Positions 1-6,352 of a stretch of 13,949 nucleotides of DNA are shown here, in pieces. Position 1 is the first letter of the stretch. Each line of letters begins with the position of its first letter. Source of the DNA: UBA724 sp964229545 (lineage in GTDB: Bacteria > Bacteroidota > Bacteroidia > Flavobacteriales > Flavobacteriaceae); contig CAXRDP010000008.1 of NCBI GenBank assembly GCA_964229545.1, forward strand, positions 1 to 13,949, given 5' to 3'. The position numbers were made by a program, and so were the translations under genes. The notes beneath the pieces are model-generated. The model made no database searches and was not told the DNA's origin. It was given only the letters and a program-made list of their open reading frames with translations.

Positions 1-2
1 AC

Positions 3-794
3 GATGGGAATGGCTCATTTAGTTTAAAAACTGGCACACCTTTTTCTGGATTGAGTGCTGGCACCGTCGACTTCTTTGACTGTGACTCAGATGGGGACAT
101 GGACTTGTTGCAAACAGGATATACAGAACTTACCGGCGGCGGAGACGACCAGACAAAACTTTTTAAAAACGATGGGGCTGGTAATTTCTTAGAGGATACC
201 CAATCCACATTTTTCAATGCATCTTCGGGTGCAGTCGGATTTGGAGACATTGAGGGCGATGGGCATATGGATGTGCTGATTACAGGAGAAGAAAATTTCA
301 ACCTTAACGCTAAGCTATACACCAACGATGGCGCAGGGATTTTTACTGAAGTTACCAACATCGCCCTATTGGGGGTTCGGTCTAGTGCGGTGGCTTTTTC
401 CGACATAGATGGCGATGGAGACCAAGACATATTAATAAGTGGAGAAGAAGCTATCACCACAGGACCAAACACACAGATTTATGCCAACGAAACTCCTCAA
501 GTGAGTCTTTCGGTTGAAAAAGCCAAAAATTTGCCTGCAGATTTTATAATCTATCCCAACCCCAACAACACCCAAAGATTGTATGTAGAGTTGCAAGAAG
601 GCTACCATGCAGAAACAACCTTGGCTTTGGAAATTTATGACCTTATGGGGCGTGTGGTTTTAGAAGAAAAAACCGTTAGAATCCACGAGAATCATGTGTT
701 GGAAATCGAACTTCCAAAACTCGCAGGCGGTCAATACTTTGTCAGTATCCGTCATGGAAAACAAAAAACCACCAAGGGATATGTGGTAGAATAA
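3..794 (+). CDS. Secreted FG-GAP/VCBS-like repeat protein with type IX sorting domain (5' partial)
   Basis: This is the C-terminal part of a secreted or cell-surface protein; the reading frame is already open at base 3, so the start lies to the left and 263 residues are visible. Three repeats of about 55 residues each carry an acidic loop resembling calcium-binding FG-GAP/VCBS blades: DCDSDGDMD, DIEGDGHMD and DIDGDGDQD. Each is followed by LLQTG, VLITG or ILISG, and the linking segments contain NDGAGNF or NDGAGIF. Such repeats usually fold as beta-propeller blades. The last about 80 residues match a type A Por secretion (T9SS) C-terminal domain: IIYPNPNNTQRLYVEL, then LEIYDLMGRVV, then GGQYFVSIRHGKQKTTKGYVVE. 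In that family the domain directs export across the outer membrane and is removed on the way. Ligand and role are unknown. A strong terminator follows directly. The family call is firm; the specific function is not inferable from this fragment. Confidence 0.88.
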   Translation, partial: DGNGSFSLKTGTPFSGLSAGTVDFFDCDSDGDMDLLQTGYTELTGGGDDQTKLFKNDGAGNFLEDTQSTFFNASSGAVGFGDIEGDGHMDVLITGEENFNLNAKLYTNDGAGIFTEVTNIALLGVRSSAVAFSDIDGDGDQDILISGEEAITTGPNTQIYANETPQVSLSVEKAKNLPADFIIYPNPNNTQRLYVELQEGYHAETTLALEIYDLMGRVVLEEKTVRIHENHVLEIELPKLAGGQYFVSIRHGKQKTTKGYVVE

Positions 795-798
795 ATCC

Positions 799-828
799 AA
801 AAAAGGCGGTAATCTTACCGCCTTTTTC
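799..828. terminator. Bidirectional intrinsic terminator
   Basis: A perfect inverted repeat GGCGGTAA / TTACCGCC (805-812 and 815-822) is flanked by an A-run on the left and a T-run on the right, so the pairing extends to about 13 bp. It sits between two convergent genes (stop codons at 794 and 846). It can end transcription of the secreted repeat protein on the + strand and of the small membrane protein on the - strand. Confidence 0.85.
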
Positions 829-845
829 TTTGGGTTTGATTTCAT

Positions 846-1265
846 CTATTTAGTAATAGCCACTTTATTGGACAACACCATATAGATGGCTACTAGCGGT
901 AAGACCGCCAACACGATATGGAAATAGGAAGCAAAATCAGGAACATCGCTGTTACATACAATATATACCCCAAACACATTGATGACCGCAAGTGAAGTAT
1001 AGATTTTGATAGCCGCCGACTTGGCAAGTTTGCTGCCGTCATAAGGCAACTTGTTGGGAATGGCCAAGACACTTTGAATAACCCAAAGAGATGCGACAGC
1101 TAAGTGGATCATTTCTTGGTTGTCGGCATAAAATCCGAGTTCAGAAAAGACAACAATCAGGCCGTAAACAAAATATCCAATATTGAAATAAACCCTGTTT
1201 TTTTTGAATACGCCTATTAGTGTGATCAACACACAGGCAGATGCAATAATAATTTGTAATAACAT
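846..1265 (-). CDS. Small multi-pass membrane protein, unknown function
   Basis: A 139-residue, very hydrophobic protein with about four or five predicted membrane helices: near residues 2-20, 28-48, 54-70, 84-103 and 113-133. Short charged loops such as KKNR and NKLPYDGSK separate them. I do not recognise the family and see no catalytic motif. The ATG at 1265 is preferred. A GTG at 1331 would add 22 residues, but that extension begins within the terminator hairpin at 1331-1360 and contains none of the hydrophobic core. A plausible promoter (TTG at 1322-1324, 22-base spacer, TACTTTTA at 1292-1299) would also start transcription downstream of 1331. The gene stands alone between two terminators, so its context gives no clue to function. 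Confidence 0.7.
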   Translation of the reverse strand: MLLQIIIASACVLITLIGVFKKNRVYFNIGYFVYGLIVVFSELGFYADNQEMIHLAVASLWVIQSVLAIPNKLPYDGSKLAKSAAIKIYTSLAVINVFGVYIVCNSDVPDFASYFHIVLAVLPLVAIYMVLSNKVAITK

Positions 1266-1291
1266 TTTAGTTTGTTTTTTTGTTAGTGTGT

Positions 1292-1324
1292 TAAAAGTAA
1301 TAAAAAGAAATCCAAAGGGTCCAA
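1292..1324 (-). promoter_or_regulatory. Predicted promoter of the small membrane protein gene
   Basis: On the minus strand, TTG (1322-1324) and TACTTTTA (1292-1299) are 22 bases apart. This resembles the Bacteroidota -33 TTG / -7 TAnnTTTG promoter with one mismatch in the -7 box. It would give a leader of about 23 bases before the ATG at 1265. It overlaps the end of the neighbouring terminator by position only. Confidence 0.4.
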
Positions 1325-1330
1325 AACACA

Positions 1331-1360
1331 AAAAACCCCTCGAAATCTCGAAGGGTTTTT
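1331..1360. terminator. Terminator after tRNA-His
   Basis: The inverted repeat AAAAACCC / GGGTTTTT (1331-1338 and 1353-1360) continues after one mismatch as TCGA / TCGA, with a loop of about four bases. It ends in a T-run on either strand. On the minus strand it begins five bases after the last tRNA base, as expected for a single-gene tRNA transcript. Confidence 0.8.
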
Positions 1361-1364
1361 CATG

Positions 1365-1439
1365 GGTGGAAGACCGGTCTCGAACCGGCGACCTCTAGAA
1401 CCACAATCTAGCGCTCTAACCAACTGAGCTACAACCACC
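1365..1439 (-). tRNA. tRNA-His, anticodon GTG
   Basis: Reading the minus strand from 1439 gives a full cloverleaf. The D arm is GCTC...GAGC. The anticodon stem CTAGA/TCTAG encloses the loop TTGTGGT, with GTG at positions 34-36. The T arm GCCGG/CCGGT encloses TTCGAGA. The identity is supported by the encoded extra G at -1 (1439) opposite a C discriminator (1365), the hallmark of tRNA-His. No CCA tail is encoded. The acceptor stem is unusual: GTGGTTG faces CTTCCAC, which pairs at five positions but places U opposite U at 5-68 and 6-67. Its own promoter and terminator flank it, so it looks like a functional single-gene unit rather than a remnant. Confidence 0.95.
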
Positions 1440-1450
1440 GTAATTGGGCG

Positions 1451-1481
1451 CAAATGTACGGGTTTTTACAATTTGCTTCAA
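1451..1481 (-). promoter_or_regulatory. Promoter of tRNA-His
   Basis: On the minus strand, TTG (1479-1481), a 20-base spacer and TACATTTG (1451-1458) fit the Bacteroidota -33/-7 consensus exactly. The tRNA begins 12 bases after the -7 box. This is the best promoter match in the window. Confidence 0.75.
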
Positions 1482-1493
1482 AATATTTTACAC

Positions 1494-2216
1494 CTATATC
1501 AAATCAGAAAGGCTGGCTACCGCCAACTGTCTTTGGGTGGTAAAGCCCTCGGCATAGGTCACACCCACGACTCGGCCCAAATCGGCAGCGCGGTGGCGGA
1601 TGCTATCCAAAAAATTCTTACTGCTAATCGGTGTTTCAGGTTCCTTAGAGTTGGGATCGTAAAACTGGGATGCATAAGCCTCGACAGCCTTTAACTTATG
1701 ATACATAAAATCGCTAATGTCTACCGCAACATCTACAGCATCGTTGTTCCACTGCATATAGTGATACACCTGACTGGGGCGCCATGCTTCTTGTATGTCA
1801 TTCCCGTCGTGGGTTTCTATCTTTCGCAATCCACTCAAAAAGCAAGCCTCATGCACAAGGGCTGCCGCACGGCCATGGTCTACATGACGGTCGCTTTGGG
1901 CGTTGCACAACACCATCTTTGGGCGATACTTTCGCAATACACGAATCACTTCCAACTGATGGGCTTCATCATTTTTAAAAAAACCATCCCGAAAACCCAG
2001 GTTTTCTCGAACCCTCACACCCAAAATGGCGGCGGCTTGTTGTGCCTCCTTGTCGCGAATGTCAGCTGAACCGCGTGTACCCAACTCGCCTCGAGTCAAA
2101 TCGATGATACCCACACTTTTTCCCGCGGCGATTTCTTTGGCTAAGGTACCGCCACAGCCCAACTCCACATCATCGGGATGGGCGCCAAAAGCGAGTATGT
2201 CTAGGCTTCTTTCCAT
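1494..2216 (-). CDS. bshB1: Bacillithiol biosynthesis deacetylase BshB1
   Basis: A zinc-dependent LmbE/PIG-L-family deacetylase of 240 residues. It is predicted to remove the acetyl group from GlcNAc-malate to give GlcN-malate, the second step of bacillithiol synthesis in the cytoplasm. The metal-binding motif GAHPDD lies at residues 11-16 (H13 and D16 as ligands), and HVDH at 111-114 supplies the third ligand, H114. The segment GELGTRGS (43-50) and the length match the BshB1 branch found in Bacteroidota and Firmicutes. The gene starts two bases after the stop codon of the upstream peroxidase gene, so the two are almost certainly cotranscribed and perhaps translationally coupled. No other bacillithiol gene (bshA, bshC) is in the window, as expected since these are usually scattered. 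An alternative LmbE substrate is possible but less likely. Confidence 0.9.
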   Translation of the reverse strand: MERSLDILAFGAHPDDVELGCGGTLAKEIAAGKSVGIIDLTRGELGTRGSADIRDKEAQQAAAILGVRVRENLGFRDGFFKNDEAHQLEVIRVLRKYRPKMVLCNAQSDRHVDHGRAAALVHEACFLSGLRKIETHDGNDIQEAWRPSQVYHYMQWNNDAVDVAVDISDFMYHKLKAVEAYASQFYDPNSKEPETPISSKNFLDSIRHRAADLGRVVGVTYAEGFTTQRQLAVASLSDLI

Positions 2217-2218
2217 TG

Positions 2219-2773
2219 CTAACCTTTAATCCATTGAAGGATTTTGATATCATCTGGCTGGGTGCGAGGCCCAACTACATCGACCAACTGACCGTTCTCA
2301 TCGAGGAGGTATTTTTGGAAGTTCCAGCTCACACTGGAGTCTTTTACGCCGTTTTTTTGTTTTTGGGTCAAAAACTGATACACCGGATGCTTATCACTTC
2401 CTTTGACTGATATCTTAGACATCATAGGAAAGCTAACCCCGTAATTTTTTTGACAAAAAGCACTGATTTCAGCATCTGTTCCTGGCTCTTGCCAAAGAAA
2501 ATTGTTGGCCGGAAATCCTACGATGACAAAACCACTGTCTTTGTATTGCTCATACAAAGCCTGTAGTTTTTCGTACTGAGGTGTCAGCCCACATTTGGAA
2601 GCGGTGTTGACGACCATGACTTTTTTGCCTTTTAGTGTGCTAAAATCAAAGTCGTCTCCGTTGATATCAGCAACTACAAATTGGTGAATACTTGTACTCA
2701 TAGGGTTTGTTTGGGATTGAAGGGTGGGGATTACACAACAGAAAACCCCGACCCAAGTCACAATCTTTTTCAT
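2219..2773 (-). CDS. Glutathione-peroxidase-family thiol peroxidase, probably exported
   Basis: A 184-residue thioredoxin-fold peroxidase. The catalytic residues are present: C61 in NTASKCG, Q95 in WQEP, and W150/N151 in WNF. C107 in AFCQKNYGVSFP sits where yeast Gpx3-type enzymes carry the resolving cysteine, so thioredoxin-like reductants are more likely than glutathione. The usual FPCNQFGGQEP loop is altered here to FPANNFLWQEP, losing a conserved but non-catalytic cysteine. The first about 20 residues (MKKIVTWVGVFCC...LQSQ) look like a Sec signal peptide, so the enzyme may act in the periplasm. An internal ATG at 2701 would give a cytoplasmic form of normal length, about 160 residues. The -7 box (2785-2792) leaves a leader of only about 8 bases to the ATG at 2773. 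First gene of an operon with bshB1. Confidence 0.9.
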   Translation of the reverse strand: MKKIVTWVGVFCCVIPTLQSQTNPMSTSIHQFVVADINGDDFDFSTLKGKKVMVVNTASKCGLTPQYEKLQALYEQYKDSGFVIVGFPANNFLWQEPGTDAEISAFCQKNYGVSFPMMSKISVKGSDKHPVYQFLTQKQKNGVKDSSVSWNFQKYLLDENGQLVDVVGPRTQPDDIKILQWIKG

Positions 2774-2784
2774 TCTTTTTCTTG

Positions 2785-2792
2785 CAAAAGTA
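2785..2792 (-). promoter_or_regulatory. -7 box of the peroxidase-bshB1 operon
   Basis: TACTTTTG on the minus strand matches TAnnTTTG exactly and lies 11 bases before the ATG at 2773. I see no TTG at the usual -33 distance, so only half of the promoter is supported. Confidence 0.5.
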
Positions 2793-2828
2793 TTAAATCT
2801 ACAATTAGTTGATTTTGACTAGAAAATT

Positions 2829-3125
2829 TCAGACAATTTCAGCGCTCAAACCTGCATCCAACAAACGTAGGCACTTGGGTTCTAGTTCGGCATAGCTACC
2901 CGATTTGACAACACACTTGCCGTTGTAATGGACAATAAGCGCGCACTGCTCAGCTTGTTCGGGGGTGTGTTCACAGACCGCAATCAAGGTAGCAATCACA
3001 TGATCGAAAGTATTCACGTCATCATTAAACAAGATGATTTCATGTTCTCGCTCAGTGGCCACCATCACATCCGATTCGGACTGGGTTTGTTCGTCGTTTT
3101 GGTCGAAACGAATATTCACAATCAT
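2829..3125 (-). CDS. clpS: ATP-dependent Clp protease adaptor ClpS
   Basis: A 98-residue ClpS adaptor, which hands N-degron substrates to the ClpA-type unfoldase of the ClpAP protease. The core EHEIILFNDDVNTFDHVI is intact. N34, D35, D36 and H66 fall at the positions that bind the substrate N-terminal amine in the E. coli protein. An acidic, Q-rich N-terminal tail (residues 8-27) precedes the core, as expected of the segment that engages the unfoldase. The start at 3125 is chosen because its ATG overlaps the prmA stop codon as ATGA, which implies translational coupling; the frame could be extended to 3152, but that would run deeper into prmA. Last gene of the five-gene operon. No obvious terminator follows. 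Confidence 0.95.
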   Translation of the reverse strand: MIVNIRFDQNDEQTQSESDVMVATEREHEIILFNDDVNTFDHVIATLIAVCEHTPEQAEQCALIVHYNGKCVVKSGSYAELEPKCLRLLDAGLSAEIV

Positions 3126-3964
3126 GAAGATACATATTTTAGGCAAATCCACCTGCCCAACTGCGATTTGGAAACCTTAGCAAGATGGTTCTGAGCGCAA
3201 ATTTGGTGAAGTATTTCTTCGTCTTCTTCATAAAACCCACTGAGCAAAAGCACCCCCTTTTGAGACAGCTTTTGGGCATAAGTGGGAATATGCTTTACCA
3301 ACACATTCCGGTTGATGTTAGCTAATATGAAGTTGTATGAGGAATCAGTGACATCAATATCACCACATTGCGCTTGAATTTGGTCAGCACATCCGTTACG
3401 AGCCGCATTTTCAAGAGTATTTTCTGCACACCATGGTTCTATATCAACCGCGTCTACATGCTGCGCACCTCTTTGAGCGGCGGCTATGGCCAATATGCCC
3501 GTTCCACAACCCATATCCAACACTTTTTGCCCCGCTACATCTAATGCCAAAAGTGACTCTAACATCAGGCGGGTGGTTTCGTGATGGCCGGTACCAAAGG
3601 ACATTTTGGGTTCAATAACCAACTCATAAGGGGTTTGCTTGGGTGGATGAAAAGGCGCTCTGATGGTGTATGAGCCCACCATTATAGGTTGAAAGGAAGC
3701 CTCCCATTGGGCATTCCAGTTTTCCATGGGGATTTGATCTACCGTGTATGAAATTGTGAAATTCGGATCAGCCAATAGTTCCAGCTGATCAAGCGCTAGC
3801 TGAGACCAATCTTGGCTACGCACATAAGCATTGAGTCCCTCTTCGGTTTCTTCAAAACTCTCACAAACGGTCTGACTGAGTTGGGCCAAAAGCAACTCTG
3901 TCCCCAAGGCGTGGGGAGAAACAACAAAGCGTATTTGATAGTAAAAATTAGGCTCTAAATCCAT
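3122..3964 (-). CDS. prmA: Ribosomal protein L11 methyltransferase PrmA
   Basis: A 280-residue SAM-dependent enzyme that trimethylates ribosomal protein L11 in the cytoplasm. The N-terminal substrate domain (about 1-95) ends in ENWNAQWEASFQP. The methyltransferase domain then shows the PrmA-specific FGTGHHETT (123-131), SAM motif I VLDMGCGTGILAI (148-160), the acidic DAVDIEP (171-177) and the post-motif LANINRNVL (214-222). The ATG at 3964 gives the canonical N-terminus MDLEPNFYYQIRF and overlaps the end of tpiA by 17 bases; the longer frame up to 4006 would add residues that are merely antisense-free read-through of tpiA. The stop overlaps the clpS start (ATGA). Confidence 0.95.
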   Translation of the reverse strand: MDLEPNFYYQIRFVVSPHALGTELLLAQLSQTVCESFEETEEGLNAYVRSQDWSQLALDQLELLADPNFTISYTVDQIPMENWNAQWEASFQPIMVGSYTIRAPFHPPKQTPYELVIEPKMSFGTGHHETTRLMLESLLALDVAGQKVLDMGCGTGILAIAAAQRGAQHVDAVDIEPWCAENTLENAARNGCADQIQAQCGDIDVTDSSYNFILANINRNVLVKHIPTYAQKLSQKGVLLLSGFYEEDEEILHQICAQNHLAKVSKSQLGRWICLKYVSS

Positions 3965-4703
3965 TGACAATGGCGGCAAAGTCAGTTGCGTTGAGCGAAG
4001 CACCACCTATCAGTCCGCCATCCACATCGGGTTTGGCAAAAATCTCGGCCGCATTGGCAGGTTTGACACTTCCGCCATACAATACAGAAACCGATTGGGC
4101 GCAGTCCGTTCCGTATTGGCTGTCCAACAACTGTCGGATAAAAGCATGCATCTCTTGGGCTTGTTCAGGACTGGCCGTTTCACCGGTTCCAATGGCCCAA
4201 ACAGGCTCATAGGCCAAGACGATGTGTTGCCAAGCTGATGCGGGCAAATCAAATAATGCATTGCGTAATTGGCTCTCTACCACATCGAAATGGGTGTTTT
4301 GCTGACGGTCTGACAATTCCTCACCAAAGCAGAAAATAACTTCCAACCCATTGTCCAAAGCCGCTTTGACTTTTTCGGCCAAAAGGGCATCTGTTTCACC
4401 AAAATAAGCACGGCGTTCAGAATGTCCCAAAATGACATGTTTTACGCCTATGCCTACCAACATGGGAGCTGAAATCTCCCCAGTAAAAGCGCCACTCTGA
4501 GCTTGGTGCATGTTTTGAGCAGCCACATGGATGCGACTTCCAGTGGTTGCTTGTACGGCTTGTGCCAAATGCACAGAAGTGGGCGCTATCAAAACCTCCA
4601 CATTGGGGTCGAGATCTTGTTCTAGCAACTCTTCGATAAGGTCTTCTGTTTCGGCCGCTGTTTTGTTCATTTTCCAGTTTCCTGCAACGATGTGCTTTTT
4701 CAT
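3948..4703 (-). CDS. tpiA: Triosephosphate isomerase
   Basis: A 251-residue TIM-barrel glycolytic enzyme interconverting dihydroxyacetone phosphate and glyceraldehyde 3-phosphate. All signature residues are visible: N9 and K11 in AGNWKMN, catalytic H94 in GHSERR, catalytic E166 in AYEPVWAIGTG (including the flexible loop 6), the phosphate-binding GGSVKP (210-215) and DGGLIGGASL (228-237). Length is normal. It lies 10 bases downstream of the ABC permease gene and overlaps prmA, so it is mid-operon. Confidence 0.97.
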   Translation of the reverse strand: MKKHIVAGNWKMNKTAAETEDLIEELLEQDLDPNVEVLIAPTSVHLAQAVQATTGSRIHVAAQNMHQAQSGAFTGEISAPMLVGIGVKHVILGHSERRAYFGETDALLAEKVKAALDNGLEVIFCFGEELSDRQQNTHFDVVESQLRNALFDLPASAWQHIVLAYEPVWAIGTGETASPEQAQEMHAFIRQLLDSQYGTDCAQSVSVLYGGSVKPANAAEIFAKPDVDGGLIGGASLNATDFAAIVNGFRA

Positions 4704-4713
4704 ATAGAGGGTT

Positions 4714-5781
4714 TTAAGTTGATTTGATTGTTGGATCTAAATACATATAAATTTGATCTACCAAAAGGTTGATTATAATAAAAAGAAAGGATACGGTAAG
4801 GACGGCACCCATCAGTACGGGAACATCTAGCACATTGAGGGCATTGACAATTTCTTTCCCTATGCCATTCCAACCGAAAATATATTCTACAAACACAGCC
4901 CCTGCCAACATACTGGCAAACCACCCTGACAAGGCAGTCACCACAGGGTTGAGTGCGTTTTTTAGCACATGACGTACTAGTATTTGCGATTCTGAAAGTC
5001 CCTTGGCTCGTGCGGTCCTGACATAGTCTCTGTTCCACTCATCCAACAAGGCATTGCGCATCAGTTGGGTAACAACGGCCAAAGGACGCATACCCAACAC
5101 CAAAGCAGGCAACACAAGGTTTTTCCAAGCGATGTGATAGGAAGTACCCATGTCATCCAATTCATACAAACTGCCGGTCATATTAAGACCCGTATATTTT
5201 TGTAATAAAAAACCAAATATCCATGCGGCCAAAATAGCGCTAAAGAATGAGGGTGTGCTCATTCCCAGCGTACTTATCCACTGCACAAAGCGATCTAGCC
5301 ACGTGTTGACCCGAATGGCAGATAAAATCCCGAGAAGCAAGCCCATAGCCATGGCTATCAAAAGTGCGGCCACAGCCAAAACAGCCGTATTGGGCAAAGT
5401 GTCAGCTATTATCTGGCCTACACCTACCCCATTTTTCTGGTAGGATTCCCGCAGGTAGGGCCATTTGAGCACCAAAGTGTTTGTTTGGGTGTCCCATAAG
5501 GTTGCGTAGGAATAATTATCTGTGTCTAAGCCATTAAAGCTGTTTTGGTTGGGATGCCAACCCACAGGGCTCAAATCGTTTAAATAGCTTACATATTGTT
5601 TAAAAACCGGCTGATCAAAGCCATACTTAACACGAATCAATGCCAATTCTTCGCTGTTTTCGTTTTGACCCAACATCATCTGAGCAGGGTCTCCGGGCAT
5701 GACAGAAAACAAAAAGAAAACCGCTGTGGCTACGCCCCAAAGTGTGGCCAAAACGGTAAAAAATTTGCGAAAAATGCTCAT
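4714..5781 (-). CDS. DppB/OppB-family ABC transporter permease
   Basis: A 355-residue inner-membrane permease subunit of a peptide/nickel-type ABC importer. Six membrane helices are expected near residues 9-28, 130-155, 168-195, 222-242, 285-305 and 325-345, with a periplasmic segment of about 100 residues after the first, as in DppB. The N-terminus has the family signature MPGDPAQMMLG. The cytoplasmic EAA loop, which docks on the ATPase, reads DYVRTARAKGLSESQILVRHVLKNAL across residues 252-277. No DppC-like partner, ATPase or binding protein is adjacent, so partners must be encoded elsewhere. Its ATG overlaps the upstream stop as ATGA, and tpiA follows after 10 bases. The transported substrate cannot be told. 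Confidence 0.9.
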   Translation of the reverse strand: MSIFRKFFTVLATLWGVATAVFFLFSVMPGDPAQMMLGQNENSEELALIRVKYGFDQPVFKQYVSYLNDLSPVGWHPNQNSFNGLDTDNYSYATLWDTQTNTLVLKWPYLRESYQKNGVGVGQIIADTLPNTAVLAVAALLIAMAMGLLLGILSAIRVNTWLDRFVQWISTLGMSTPSFFSAILAAWIFGFLLQKYTGLNMTGSLYELDDMGTSYHIAWKNLVLPALVLGMRPLAVVTQLMRNALLDEWNRDYVRTARAKGLSESQILVRHVLKNALNPVVTALSGWFASMLAGAVFVEYIFGWNGIGKEIVNALNVLDVPVLMGAVLTVSFLFIIINLLVDQIYMYLDPTIKST

Positions 5782-6317
5782 ATGGCGTCTAGGTGAATCA
5801 AGGCAAACAAGGCGTAGTTGATCATGTCTTGGTAGTTGGCGCTTAAACCCTCACTGACCAAAGTGTGCCCGTCATTGTCTTCAATTTGTTTGACTCTCAA
5901 TAATTTTTGCAAAATCAAATCAGTCAAGGAGCTCACACGCATGTCGCGCCAAGCCTCACCGTAATCGTGATTTTTATCTTCCATCAAAGACTTGGTCGTC
6001 GCAAGCTGCTTGGAATAGTGCCCCATAACGGTTTCAGCATCCATATCAGGTTGTTCAGCCACGCCTTCTTCCAGTTGAATTAAGGCCATAACACAGTAGT
6101 TGACAATACCGATAAATTCCGACACCTGACCCTCTTCAACTTTTTGGGTTTTGTTTTGCTGTAGGGTACGTATGCGCTGAGCTTTTATAAATATCTGATC
6201 TGTAAGCGATGGAGTTCGCAAGATGCGCCATGCACAACCATAATCGTGCATTTTTTTTTCGAATAAGGCTTGGCAAATCGCTACCGCAGCGTTGTATTGT
6301 TGGTCGGTATTGGACAA
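5778..6317 (-). CDS. DUF1599 / Nmad1-type protein with two tandem domain copies
   Basis: A 179-residue mostly helical soluble protein made of two copies of one module, offset by 93 residues. Copy 1 (about 10-84) has KKMHDYGCAWRILRTPSLTD and later NYCVMALIQLE. Copy 2 (about 103-177) has DKNHDYGEAWRDMRVSSLTD and later NYALFALIHLD. The conserved HDYG.AW.R..R..SLTD...K..R pattern matches DUF1599, also named nucleotide modification associated domain 1. The biochemical role is not established to my knowledge; a link to nucleotide metabolism is inference. The only possible start near the domain is TTG at 6317, because a stop codon lies six bases upstream and the first ATG is at residue 23, inside copy 1. 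First gene of the five-gene operon, divergent from folP. Its stop overlaps the permease start (ATGA). Confidence 0.82.
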   Translation of the reverse strand: MSNTDQQYNAAVAICQALFEKKMHDYGCAWRILRTPSLTDQIFIKAQRIRTLQQNKTQKVEEGQVSEFIGIVNYCVMALIQLEEGVAEQPDMDAETVMGHYSKQLATTKSLMEDKNHDYGEAWRDMRVSSLTDLILQKLLRVKQIEDNDGHTLVSEGLSANYQDMINYALFALIHLDAI

Positions 6318-6341
6318 GGTCTAAACTTTTGCGTAAATTTC
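6310..6341 (+). promoter_or_regulatory. Predicted folP promoter
   Basis: TTG (6310-6312), a 21-base spacer and TAAATTTC (6334-6341) match the Bacteroidota promoter with one mismatch in the -7 box. The predicted start of transcription is about 40 bases before the folP ATG. Confidence 0.45.
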
Positions 6342-6344
6342 GGT

Positions 6345-6352
6345 CAAATTTA
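6345..6352 (-). promoter_or_regulatory. -7 box for the DUF1599-permease-tpiA-prmA-clpS operon
   Basis: TAAATTTG on the minus strand fits TAnnTTTG exactly and would give a leader of about 24 bases to the TTG start at 6317. A TTG lies 26 bases upstream of it, slightly beyond the usual spacing. Together with the folP -7 box it forms the inverted repeat TAAATTT-CGGTC-AAATTTA (6334-6352). Confidence 0.5.

Noticed and set aside
1266..1331. N-terminal extension of the small membrane protein from a GTG at 1331.
   Set aside because: It begins in the terminator stem, lacks a start context, and the predicted promoter lies downstream of it; the ATG at 1265 directly precedes the first membrane helix.
4700..5038. 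Open frame overlapping the permease gene in another minus-strand frame.
   Set aside because: Cysteine- and arginine-rich shadow translation; the permease frame carries clear family motifs through this stretch.
6240..6320. Possible frameshift at the 5' end of the DUF1599 gene, because no ATG precedes the domain and an A/T homopolymer is present near 6251-6260.
   Set aside because: The TTG start gives an N-terminus of suitable length and the frame is intact across the homopolymer, with repeat 1 matching repeat 2; no frameshift is needed.
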